The notes: generated from the sequence alone by a model not told the origin. Counted from the first letter of the stretch, positions 1 through 7,550 are shown. The stretch is DNA of 9,813 bases from Clostridiaceae bacterium (GCA_012513545.1 JAAZCB010000405.1:1-9813); one strand, 5' to 3'. Program-made: numbers and translations.

Positions 1-2465
1 CCGAGTATGTTTATGACAAACGAGGTAATCTTGTAAAGCTGATTCGTCCTGACGGCAAGTTTGTATCTACTGAGTATAATAATTTAAATAAACCTATTAA
101 AACAACTGATCCGAACGGCTCTATCTGGCAGCAGGTTTGGAATCATAAAGGACTCCTGACTCAACAGATAACTCCAATAGGAGCAAAGTCGGAATATGAG
201 TATGATGAAAATGGACAATTGGTAGGCTTTACTGATCCATTAGGTGCTGTTACAAAGCTTTCGTTCGACAAATTGGGAAATATGACTGAGATAACTGATG
301 CGCTCGGGAATTCAACAAAGTTTACTTTCGATATATTGGGCAATGTTGTTACTAAAACTGATGTAGCAGGGAGAACCACCAGATATGAGTACGATTTGAA
401 AGGCCGTTTTACAAAGGCTTTTCTACCCGGTGGTACATCAATATCCTGTGCTTATGACCATGGAGACAATCTGACTTATTTTAAAGATAAAAATGGCGCT
501 GAAACACGGATGGAATACTGCGGTATGGGCGAAATCAAACGCTTCGTACAGCCTGATGGTAATGTTGTCGAGTATGAGTATGATATGGAAGAGCGGCTGA
601 TTGCAGTCAAAAATCAGAAGGGTGAACAGTATGAATTAAAGCGTGATGTGTTAGGGAGAATAACTTTAGAGATAGATTATTGGGGGCAGGAACGGAAGTA
701 TGCTTATAATGCCGCAGGACATTTGATTGAAAGCATAGATCCATTAGGTAGGGGTGTGAAATATAAAACCGACCCGCTAGGACGTATCCTGGAAAAGTTA
801 ACACCAGACCAAAAAGAACAGGAAAACATCCTGACAGAAACCTTTGAATACGATTCGAACGGTAATTTAACCGCTTGTGAGAATTCTGATATTCGCATTG
901 AGTGGGATTATGACACTGATGGACAGATGCTTGAAGAACGGCAAGGAGATAACTGTGTTATTTCAAACATCTATGACCTTAACGGTAATCGAACCCAACG
1001 AAACACCAAAATAAATATAGATGGAAAAACCTTTTCTCGGACAGTAAATATCAATTATGACGTATTAGGGCAGTCAACATCTGTTGAAATACCGGGGTAT
1101 GACCCAATACAGTTTACACGTAATGTACTTGGACAGATAACAAATGAAACCTTGAGCAGAAGCCTTAAACGTCGTTATGATTATAATGAGGACGGTTATA
1201 TTACAGCACAAAAAGTGCTGGCATCGGAAGGTCCGATTTTTGAACAGAGATATACTTATGATGAGGTTGGAAATTTAATTAAGAAACATGACTCAGTTTT
1301 TGGAGATGATAAATTCAGCTATGACCCTATTGGGAGAATAACAAGCCACGTTAATCCCGAGGGAACGATTAAACGATACCTGCATGATCTGGTTGGAGAC
1401 TTGATGCCTACAAGAGTGGTTTGTCAACAGGAGGGTAGTGATACAGAATGGAACCGTGAAGGTGAATATGAAGGTGTACACTATCGGTTTGACCGGTCTG
1501 GTAATCTGGTTGAACGCAAGAGTGATAAGGAAACAAGTTTTATATGGGATGCAAACCAGCGTCTGGTCGAGAGTATAACTAATGGTCGTACAACGACATA
1601 TAAGTATGACCCTCTGGGTAGGAGAATTTTCAAGGAAACAGATGGTAAGGCTACACGATTCTACTGGGATGGGAATGTTCTACTGGGTGACCTCCGGATG
1701 GAATCAGAAGGGGATATAAAACCAGCGAATACAGAGCTTCGAGAATTTATTTACTACCCATACAGATTTGAACCTTTGGCGTTGCTTCAGACACAAGTTG
1801 CAATTGACGGACAGGAGAACCTTTACCTTTACCATAATGACATAAATGGCTGTCCTACAAGGCTTATGGAACCAGAGGGTAAAGTAGTCTGGGCTGCCAG
1901 ATATGATGCCTTGGGCAAGCTTGAAAGTATGCCGGTTAATGAAGTTGATAATCCTTTAAGACTGCAAGGGCAATACTTTGACAAGGAAACAGGGTTAAAT
2001 TATAATAGGTTCAGGTATTTTGATCCCAATATTCGCGCATACGTTAGTCAAGATCCATTGGGTGTGGTGGCTGACCTGAATGTGTATTCATATGGGCCAA
2101 ATGTGTGGGCTTGGACGGATCCTTTGGGATTAAAAAAGCATAAGGCTAGTCGTACGAGAAAGGCTAGCAGGGGAACTAAAGCTAGCACTCTAGAACCTGG
2201 ACCATATGCAGGTGAGTCAATTCCAGCTAGAGGAAAAGGAAGAGATTTTACATCAGCAGAGCGTGAAAAAATTAATCAAATAGGTAAAGATACTGGATGT
2301 CATACTTGTGGTTCAACTGATCCAGGTACAAAAAGTGGTAATTTTATTCCTGACCATCAACCTCCAAGTGCAACTGTGCCAGACGGAACACCTCAGCAAC
2401 TATATCCACATTGTAAAGGTTGCAGTGCATCACAAGGAGGGACTTTGAGTCAAATGAAAAGGTAG
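1..2465 (+). CDS. Rhs/YD-repeat polymorphic toxin, 5' end outside the window, with C-terminal nuclease-like tip
   Basis: The reading frame is open from the left edge (first full codon at base 3), so the TTG at 219 is not a real start. The visible 820 residues are YD repeats (motifs such as YEYD.KGR, YDPLGRR, YKYD), then the Rhs core from LRLQGQYFDKETGLNYNRFRYFDP (bases 1956 on) to DPLGL at 2118-2132, then a unique tip. In this family the repeats form a hollow shell around the toxin, and DPxGL marks the self-cleavage point that frees it. The visible part aligns throughout with residues 374 onward of the Rhs gene at 3798-7544. If the missing part is collinear, the whole protein would be about 1190 aa. 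One deviation: the first core DP motif reads DPLGVVADLN, where the paralogue has DPMGLEAGLN. Role as an interbacterial toxin is inferred from the architecture; the Rhs call itself is secure. Confidence 0.93.
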   Translation, partial: EYVYDKRGNLVKLIRPDGKFVSTEYNNLNKPIKTTDPNGSIWQQVWNHKGLLTQQITPIGAKSEYEYDENGQLVGFTDPLGAVTKLSFDKLGNMTEITDALGNSTKFTFDILGNVVTKTDVAGRTTRYEYDLKGRFTKAFLPGGTSISCAYDHGDNLTYFKDKNGAETRMEYCGMGEIKRFVQPDGNVVEYEYDMEERLIAVKNQKGEQYELKRDVLGRITLEIDYWGQERKYAYNAAGHLIESIDPLGRGVKYKTDPLGRILEKLTPDQKEQENILTETFEYDSNGNLTACENSDIRIEWDYDTDGQMLEERQGDNCVISNIYDLNGNRTQRNTKINIDGKTFSRTVNINYDVLGQSTSVEIPGYDPIQFTRNVLGQITNETLSRSLKRRYDYNEDGYITAQKVLASEGPIFEQRYTYDEVGNLIKKHDSVFGDDKFSYDPIGRITSHVNPEGTIKRYLHDLVGDLMPTRVVCQQEGSDTEWNREGEYEGVHYRFDRSGNLVERKSDKETSFIWDANQRLVESITNGRTTTYKYDPLGRRIFKETDGKATRFYWDGNVLLGDLRMESEGDIKPANTELREFIYYPYRFEPLALLQTQVAIDGQENLYLYHNDINGCPTRLMEPEGKVVWAARYDALGKLESMPVNEVDNPLRLQGQYFDKETGLNYNRFRYFDPNIRAYVSQDPLGVVADLNVYSYGPNVWAWTDPLGLKKHKASRTRKASRGTKASTLEPGPYAGESIPARGKGRDFTSAEREKINQIGKDTGCHTCGSTDPGTKSGNFIPDHQPPSATVPDGTPQQLYPHCKGCSASQGGTLSQMKR
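3..2163 (+). repeat. Rhs core direct repeat, copy A
   Basis: This aligns with 4917-7083 in the same orientation, with a net length difference of 9 bases from a one-codon and a four-codon indel. Exact tracts exist, for example about 27 bases around 40-66 against 4954-4980. Similarity ends just after the codons for DPLGLKKHKA. The start is set by the window edge. Confidence 0.85.
2145..2465 (+). other. Toxin tip 1: putative HNH/treble-clef nuclease domain
   Basis: This is the C-terminal variable part of the first Rhs protein, about 105 residues after DPLGLKKHK. It carries CHTC (bases 2298-2309), a PDHQPP segment with an Asp-His pair (2352-2357), and PHCKGC (2406-2423). Two CxxC pairs flanking a DH motif suggest a zinc-bound treble clef with a histidine metal site, as in HNH/Endonuclease VII-type toxins found at Rhs tips. 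Just before it, a SIPARGKGRDFTSAER segment looks like a linker and helix. I recognise the general pattern, not a specific named family. DNA or RNA as the target is inference. Confidence 0.6.
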
Positions 2466-2539
2466 GGTGATTTACAATATTAAAAGTATATAGAGAAGTA
2501 GAAATATCTTATCAAAATGGTTATTATACTACTAATGGG

Positions 2540-3115
2540 TTGAAACGATTATTAGGGTCAGAACTTAGAGTTATTCGAAAACAAACAAAAGAAATAGAAT
2601 ATTTTAAGGTTATTGAATACATTGTTGACTATATATTTGATTTTAAACCCATTATAAGAAATGAAGAAACAATTTCATACCATTCATGGTTATTAAAGTT
2701 TAAACAAAATACTGACTTTTATTATGATGTATTGGAAGCAAATATTGATGGAAGTGGATTTAGTGAAGGTATAGAGTATTCAGTAAAAGTAATATCAGAA
2801 CAGACAGAAGAGTGTAAAAAAGTGTCCGTGATACCTTGCTTTCCAAAGTTCAGTCAGTATGTGGTAATTTCAAAAGGGGTGTATGAGGGGTTACGGGTTG
2901 ATGCCGTAAGATATCCTTCTCCGGACCATATGACTGGTTGGTGGTTAACTACAGAATTATATGATGATAATATTGATTCATTAATGAATGTACACTATTT
3001 TGATTTAGCATTTCGTAGACCAGACTTATTACCATGTCTTGCACTTCCATATGGTTATCGTTTTTCTTTGAACGGTAATGATATAGATATTTGGTATGAT
3101 GAAAAGGTACTATAA
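2540..3115 (+). CDS. Putative immunity protein, Imm33/DUF2185-like
   Basis: This gene directly follows the nuclease tip, so by position it is the likely cognate immunity gene. The C-terminal half has the look of Imm33/DUF2185-type proteins: a VVISKGVYEG strand, then PDHMTGWWLTTELYDD, then RRPDLLPCLALPYGYRF near the end. Family placement is from memory of the pattern and is moderate. The start given is a TTG with no Shine-Dalgarno sequence in front. The same frame stays open and protein-like back to 2471 (LKVYREVEISYQNGYY, then TTNG) but contains no ATG, GTG or TTG there, only ATA at 2477. The true N-terminus may therefore be about 20 residues longer, using a rare start or disrupted by a one-base shift. 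It is cytoplasmic by appearance, with no signal peptide. Base composition is far more AT-rich than the Rhs cores (hand counts of 12/60 and 14/60 G+C in lines 2581 and 2641). Confidence 0.7.
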   Translation: MKRLLGSELRVIRKQTKEIEYFKVIEYIVDYIFDFKPIIRNEETISYHSWLLKFKQNTDFYYDVLEANIDGSGFSEGIEYSVKVISEQTEECKKVSVIPCFPKFSQYVVISKGVYEGLRVDAVRYPSPDHMTGWWLTTELYDDNIDSLMNVHYFDLAFRRPDLLPCLALPYGYRFSLNGNDIDIWYDEKVL

Positions 3116-3133
3116 TAGATAAATAATTTGCAC

Positions 3134-3140
3134 AGGAGAG
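3134..3140 (+). promoter_or_regulatory. Ribosome binding site for the Imm21-family gene
   Basis: AGGAGAG lies 10 bases before the ATG at 3151. It supports this start and shows the gene is translated independently of the one upstream, which ends 35 bases earlier. Confidence 0.75.
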
Positions 3141-3150
3141 AATTAAACAT

Positions 3151-3666
3151 ATGTCGGATAATAGTTTTCTAAGGTGGATAGAGTGTGACGGCGGACCTCA
3201 TATTATGATTGAAAAAAGTTTAATAGGACTATGGGAGGGCATAGGAAATCCAAAACACTATAATGCTGCATGTGATGTCGAAGATTACATTGGGTTAATA
3301 CCTATTGGAGATGGGATGGGAGTAGTCATTGGTGAAGATATTTCAAGAAGTACCTGGATTTCATACGAAAACAATGAAGGTGGATTTTTATTAGTATTGA
3401 ATTATATTAAAGAGGGAATGAAGGCTGATACTATTATTGAAAGAATATTGTCAATAGATGAAAGCCTTTTTGAGAAGACTGGATTACAGGTGAAGATAAA
3501 TGATAATAGCATTTATTTGTTTGCCGCATGTGATAATGGTCCTAATTGGATGTATGAACGCAGTGAAAATTGTATTATACCAGGTGTATATGATATTTAT
3601 ACTCTAGAATCCTATAGTTTTGATGATTGTAGCTTTCGTGTCCATAGGTTTAAGAAAGAGAATTGA
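3151..3666 (+). CDS. Immunity protein, Imm21 family
   Basis: The 171-aa product matches the pattern of the Imm21 family of polymorphic-toxin immunity proteins. It has an N-terminal W-I-E-x-D-GGPHIMI segment, a LWEGI motif, then the ACDVEDYIGLIPIGDGMGVVIGED core followed by STWISY and a GGFLLVL strand. A late FAACDNG segment and PGVYDIYTL near the end also fit. The family typically has an LGDE-like motif, replaced here by IGED. It has no signal peptide, so it should act in the cytoplasm by binding a toxin. It sits second after the first Rhs tip, 35 bases behind the Imm33-like gene, and shares that gene's AT-rich composition. Which toxin it blocks is unknown: it may be a second partner of the nuclease tip, or an orphan kept from a displaced tip. 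Its stop codon overlaps the -35 box of the next gene's promoter. Confidence 0.75.
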   Translation: MSDNSFLRWIECDGGPHIMIEKSLIGLWEGIGNPKHYNAACDVEDYIGLIPIGDGMGVVIGEDISRSTWISYENNEGGFLLVLNYIKEGMKADTIIERILSIDESLFEKTGLQVKINDNSIYLFAACDNGPNWMYERSENCIIPGVYDIYTLESYSFDDCSFRVHRFKKEN

Positions 3667-3691
3667 GAAAAAGTAGGATATATCATATAAT
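3663..3691 (+). promoter_or_regulatory. Sigma-A-type promoter for the second Rhs gene
   Basis: TTGAGA at 3663-3668 (five of six to TTGACA) is followed by exactly 17 bases and a perfect TATAAT at 3686-3691. The -35 box overlaps the stop codon of the Imm21-family gene. Transcription would begin near 3698 and leave a leader of about 100 bases before the ATG at 3798. The leader contains a weak 6-bp hairpin (GGACGA 3749-3754 with TCGTCC 3774-3779) of unknown meaning. Confidence 0.7.
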
Positions 3692-3797
3692 GATAAGAGA
3701 AGAAATTTTTTATAGGTACAGAGGATAGGTCAAGGATTATTGTGCACAGGACGAAGTAAGTAAAGAAGTTTTGTCGTCCACTGCGGGGGTTTGAAGT

Positions 3798-6700
3798 ATG
3801 AAATTTGGTTTGATTTTGAAGTTAACACGCAAGTCGAAAAAGATGGTAACTAACGCTAAGAAGTTTTCGAAGAAATATAAGAAGTATAGTAAGAGTTTAA
3901 GTAAAGCAAGCAAAAAAACAAAGCAGCAATTCAAAAAACTCAGGAAAAAAGCAGGCCGTGTTTGGGAAAATCTGAAGTGCAATGCATTATGGGGGCATCC
4001 TGTTGATGCGGTTTCTGGTGAAGTAGTTACTGAACATCTTGATTTTTCATTGCCATGGAAGATACCTATCACATGGCACCGTTATTATGGCTCGCAGAAC
4101 GAGCGGATTGGAGCATGCGGTTATGGTTGGGAAACTCCTGCAGACATCCGGCTTGAATTTAAAAACGACGGCAGTATTGTTTTCCATGATGGAACAGGTG
4201 CTCCGGTATTCTTTGACTATCTGCCTGAAAGAAAGCCGGTTTTTGGCCATGTAGACGGGAGTATGCTACAGAGGGAAAAGGACTGCTACATTGTAAGTAT
4301 TAAGGAAGATCTGATTTACTGTTTTCCGATTCCGGAAGAGCCTTTTAAGGAAGTCTTTGCAGAGTATGTTAAAGACCCTTGGGGAAACACAATTGAGTAT
4401 ATCCGGGGTAAAAATGGCCTTAAGGAAATAAGAGAAAGCAGTGGAAGACAAATTGCAGTTATATCAAGAAATGGACGAATTGAAAAAATGAGTCTTGTAT
4501 ATCCATATCGGGATCCACTTCTTCTGGTATATTATGAATATGATGAAAACGGTAACCTTATAGCAGCTTATGATGCTATGAAAGCTTCTTTCAGGTTTAA
4601 TTATCAAAATCATCTTCTTATCAGGGAAACCAATAAAAATGGTTTATCTTTCAATTATGAATATGATGAATACACGCATGACGGAAAGTGTATTCATACT
4701 TTTGGCGATGGCGGCCTCTATGATTACAGGTTTACATATAAAAATGAAGAAAAAATAACTGAAGTGGCCGATTCATCTGGAAATGTTACATATCTAAAGT
4801 TTAATGATCAGTATATGATTACAGAACAGACCGATTTTCTCGGAGGTGTAACCTGCTATAAATATGACGACATTGGTCGGACTTCAGCTGTAATTGACCC
4901 TGATGGTAATAAAACTGAGTATGTTTATGACAAACGCGGCAATCTTGTAAAACTGATTCGTCCTGACGGCAAGTTTGTAGCTACTGAATATAGTAATTCC
5001 AATAAGCCTGTTAAAATAACTGATCCAAATGGTGCTGTGTGGCAGCAGGAATGGAGTCCTGAAGGACTCCTCATAAGGCAGACAACACCCATAGGAGCCA
5101 AGTTGGAATATGAATATGACAAGGATGGTCAACTGAAAGGTTTTACAAATCCTATGGGCGCTTTAACGAAGCTTTCCTACGACAAATTCGGGAATCTTGT
5201 TGAGATTACGGATGCGCTTGGCAATACAACAAAATATACTTATGACGTATTAGGAAATGTCGTTACAAAAACTGATGCATCGGGGAAAGCCACCAGATGC
5301 GAGTATGACCTGAAAGGCCGATTAACAAAGGTTATAGAGCCAGGAGGAACATCAATTGTCTATGGTTACGATTCTCATGACAACCTTAATTATTTTAAAG
5401 ACAAAAATGGTTTGATAACCCGGATGGAATACTGTGGAATGGGAGAGGTCAAACGAATTTTACTACCCGATGGCAATATAGTGGAGTATGACTACGATAT
5501 GGAAGAGAACCTTATTGTCATGAGAAACCAGAAGGGCGAACGCTATGAACTTAAGCGCGACGCTTTGGGGAGGATAACCTCCGAGGTGGATTACTGGGGA
5601 CAGGAACAGAAATATGTATATACTGCTGCAGGACATTTATATGAAAGTATTGATCCACTTGGGAGGATTGTGAAATATAAAACCGATTCGTTAGGACGCA
5701 TTCTGGAAAAATTGATTCCTGACCCAAAAGAGCACGGGAAGTACCAGACAGAAACCTTTGAATATGATGCCAATGGTAATTTAATCGTTTGTGAGAATGA
5801 AAATACTCGCATTGAATGCCTCTATGACACCGATGGACAGATGCTTGAGGAGCGCCAGGGGGATCAATGCGTTGTTTCCAATATTTATGACCTTAACGGA
5901 AATAGAACCCAGCGAACCACGAAGATACAAGTAGGCGGAAAAACCTTTTCACGGACAATTGATTATAATTATGATGCGTTAGATCAGGCGGATTCCATTG
6001 AAATACCCGGATATGATCCGATAAGGTTTGCATGGAATTCTTTGGGCCAGTTAACAGGCGAAACCTTGAGCAAGAGTTTGAAACGTCGGTACAATTATAA
6101 TGAGGAAGGCTACCTTACTGCACAGAAGGTACTTGCAGCAGAAGGGCCTGTTTTTGAGCAGCGATATAGCTATGATGAGATTGGAAATCTAATTAAGAAG
6201 CATGATTCGGTTTTTGGATATGATAAATTCAGCTATGATCCCATAGGCAGGATAACAAGCCATGTAAATCCCGAGGGAAGGATCAAGCGCTACCTGCATG
6301 ATCCTGTTGGGGATTTATTGACCACAAGAGTTTGCCGGACGGAGGACAGTAAAACAGAATGGACTCGAGAAGGTGAGTATGAGGGTATAAGCTACCGCTT
6401 TGACCGGGCTGGGAATCTTATCGAACGTAGGGGTGGTAAGGAAACCAACTTTATATGGGATGCAAATCAGCGCCTTGTGGAGAGCACTGCTGATGGTCTA
6501 AAGACTACTTATAAGTATGACCCGTTGGGAAGGAGAATTGTTAAGGAAACAGATGGTTTATCTACAAGCTTCTTCTGGGATGGGAATATTCTTTTGGGAG
6601 ACATCAAACAAGAACCTGCAGACAAAACGAAACCCATGAGCATTATTCTTCGTGAGTATATTTATTATCCATACAGTTTTGAACCATTGGCAATGGTTAA

Positions 6701-7544
6701 GACACAAGATATGAAGGATTCATCAGATGATGTACAGGAGAGCCTTTATATTTACCATAACGACATAAACGGTTGTCCTGTACGGCTTATGGATACGGAA
6801 GGCAAAGTAGTTTGGGCTGCAGGATATGATGCAATAGGAAAGGTTGAGGCTTTGCATGCCGATGAAGTTGATAACCCTCTAAGGCTGCAGGGACAGTATT
6901 TTGATAAGGAAACCGGGCTTAATTATAACAGGTTCAGGTATTTTGATCCGGATATATGCTCGTTTATCAGCCAGGACCCTATGGGATTGGAAGCAGGTTT
7001 AAATGTATATGCTTACGCTCCCAATGTATGGACCTGGACAGATCCTTTGGGTTTGAAGAAACATAAGGCAAACCGCGTGAGAAAAACTAAAAAGGGATCA
7101 AGCAGGAAGTATAAATATAACATGATAGAAAATCCAGGGCCACTAGCAAAAGTTAATCCCGATGCAGCAGCGACTTTCGCATCAGGAAAATATAATATGG
7201 AAGTACTTAAAGAGGATAGAATATTTTACAGAGGTGGAAAAGCAGGTGGTGGAAAAAACGGACTCGGACAGTATTTTACTGAGACTCCTCCGGAATCACG
7301 TGTCAAGGTTAGAATTGATACGGCAGTAAAAGCTCAATGGATTGACCCTAAGACAGGGGTATTAACGGGTACATCACCGATTGAATCGGTATATGCTGTT
7401 AAAATTCCCAAAGGGACAACAATATATAAAGGGCCTACCGGATATCAGTCAGGCATTTATTTGGGTCCGCAAGAACAGGTATTTATTTCAAAACCGTGGA
7501 ATATACCAGGAGTACAAGTTATTTCCGAAACACCGCTGCCTTAA
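3798..7544 (+). CDS. Rhs/YD-repeat polymorphic toxin, complete, with ADP-ribosyltransferase-like tip
   Basis: The product is 1248 aa. Residues 1-60 are strikingly basic (24 Lys/Arg, one Glu) with no signal peptide, transmembrane segment or PAAR domain. A DUF6531 domain follows from about residue 66 (GHPVDAVSGEVV, WHRYYGSQNERIGACGYGW), then YD repeats through about residue 1000. The Rhs core runs from LRLQGQYFDKETGLNYNRFRYFDP (residue 1028 on) to DPLGL (1082-1086), the motif at which Rhs proteins cut themselves to free the tip. The tip (about 1090-1248) is unrelated to that of the upstream Rhs gene. The start is ATG with a moderate GGGGGT at 3785-3790. The gene has its own promoter at 3663-3691, and an immunity-type gene follows 11 bases after the stop. 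The Rhs call is secure; the export route is unknown. Confidence 0.95.
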   Translation: MKFGLILKLTRKSKKMVTNAKKFSKKYKKYSKSLSKASKKTKQQFKKLRKKAGRVWENLKCNALWGHPVDAVSGEVVTEHLDFSLPWKIPITWHRYYGSQNERIGACGYGWETPADIRLEFKNDGSIVFHDGTGAPVFFDYLPERKPVFGHVDGSMLQREKDCYIVSIKEDLIYCFPIPEEPFKEVFAEYVKDPWGNTIEYIRGKNGLKEIRESSGRQIAVISRNGRIEKMSLVYPYRDPLLLVYYEYDENGNLIAAYDAMKASFRFNYQNHLLIRETNKNGLSFNYEYDEYTHDGKCIHTFGDGGLYDYRFTYKNEEKITEVADSSGNVTYLKFNDQYMITEQTDFLGGVTCYKYDDIGRTSAVIDPDGNKTEYVYDKRGNLVKLIRPDGKFVATEYSNSNKPVKITDPNGAVWQQEWSPEGLLIRQTTPIGAKLEYEYDKDGQLKGFTNPMGALTKLSYDKFGNLVEITDALGNTTKYTYDVLGNVVTKTDASGKATRCEYDLKGRLTKVIEPGGTSIVYGYDSHDNLNYFKDKNGLITRMEYCGMGEVKRILLPDGNIVEYDYDMEENLIVMRNQKGERYELKRDALGRITSEVDYWGQEQKYVYTAAGHLYESIDPLGRIVKYKTDSLGRILEKLIPDPKEHGKYQTETFEYDANGNLIVCENENTRIECLYDTDGQMLEERQGDQCVVSNIYDLNGNRTQRTTKIQVGGKTFSRTIDYNYDALDQADSIEIPGYDPIRFAWNSLGQLTGETLSKSLKRRYNYNEEGYLTAQKVLAAEGPVFEQRYSYDEIGNLIKKHDSVFGYDKFSYDPIGRITSHVNPEGRIKRYLHDPVGDLLTTRVCRTEDSKTEWTREGEYEGISYRFDRAGNLIERRGGKETNFIWDANQRLVESTADGLKTTYKYDPLGRRIVKETDGLSTSFFWDGNILLGDIKQEPADKTKPMSIILREYIYYPYSFEPLAMVKTQDMKDSSDDVQESLYIYHNDINGCPVRLMDTEGKVVWAAGYDAIGKVEALHADEVDNPLRLQGQYFDKETGLNYNRFRYFDPDICSFISQDPMGLEAGLNVYAYAPNVWTWTDPLGLKKHKANRVRKTKKGSSRKYKYNMIENPGPLAKVNPDAAATFASGKYNMEVLKEDRIFYRGGKAGGGKNGLGQYFTETPPESRVKVRIDTAVKAQWIDPKTGVLTGTSPIESVYAVKIPKGTTIYKGPTGYQSGIYLGPQEQVFISKPWNIPGVQVISETPLP
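4917..7083 (+). repeat. Rhs core direct repeat, copy B
   Basis: This is the partner of 3-2163 within the complete Rhs gene. By eye the protein products are about three-quarters identical; most DNA differences are at third positions, so the copies are old or diverging rather than freshly duplicated. Confidence 0.85.
7065..7544 (+). other. Toxin tip 2: ADP-ribosyltransferase-like domain
   Basis: This covers about residues 1090-1248 of the second Rhs protein. In order it has a YNMIENPGPLA segment, FYRGG with Arg1145, GQYFTETPP at 1157-1165, IDTAVKAQWIDPKTG, VKIPKGTTIYKGP, and GPQEQVFISKPW with Glu1226. A (F/Y)RG arginine, a later Y-(F/S)-T strand and a final ExE-like or Q-E-Q-V strand follow the usual motif order of ADP-ribosyltransferase folds, which would use NAD to modify a target in the recipient cell. 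The motif match is imperfect: the third motif is QEQ rather than ExE. A related NAD-handling or unrelated toxin family remains possible. Confidence 0.5.
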
Positions 7545-7550
7545 GGAGGG
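7545..7550 (+). promoter_or_regulatory. Ribosome binding site fixing the start of the 112-aa gene
   Basis: GGAGGG begins on the base after the Rhs stop codon and lies five bases before the ATG at 7556. It favours that ATG over the in-frame ATG at 7496, which lies inside the Rhs gene and adds 20 residues read from its other frame. Confidence 0.85.

Noticed and set aside
219..221. TTG as the start of the first Rhs gene
   Set aside because: The frame is open to the window edge and aligns with the interior of the second Rhs protein, so the start lies outside the window.
3690..3729. Possible remnant of a displaced toxin tip (a short frame reading MIREEIFYRYRG, recalling FYRGG of tip 2)
   Set aside because: Only 12 codons long with weak similarity; it lies in the leader after the promoter and chance is the simpler explanation.
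3737..5132. Several antisense reading frames opposite the Rhs genes
   Set aside because: They lack ribosome binding sites and protein-like features and overlap a well supported coding frame.
3..7083. Degenerate tandem DNA repeats across both Rhs genes, considered as CRISPR or minisatellite
   Set aside because: They are protein-level YD repeats with variable spacing and DNA sequence, not regular repeat-spacer units.
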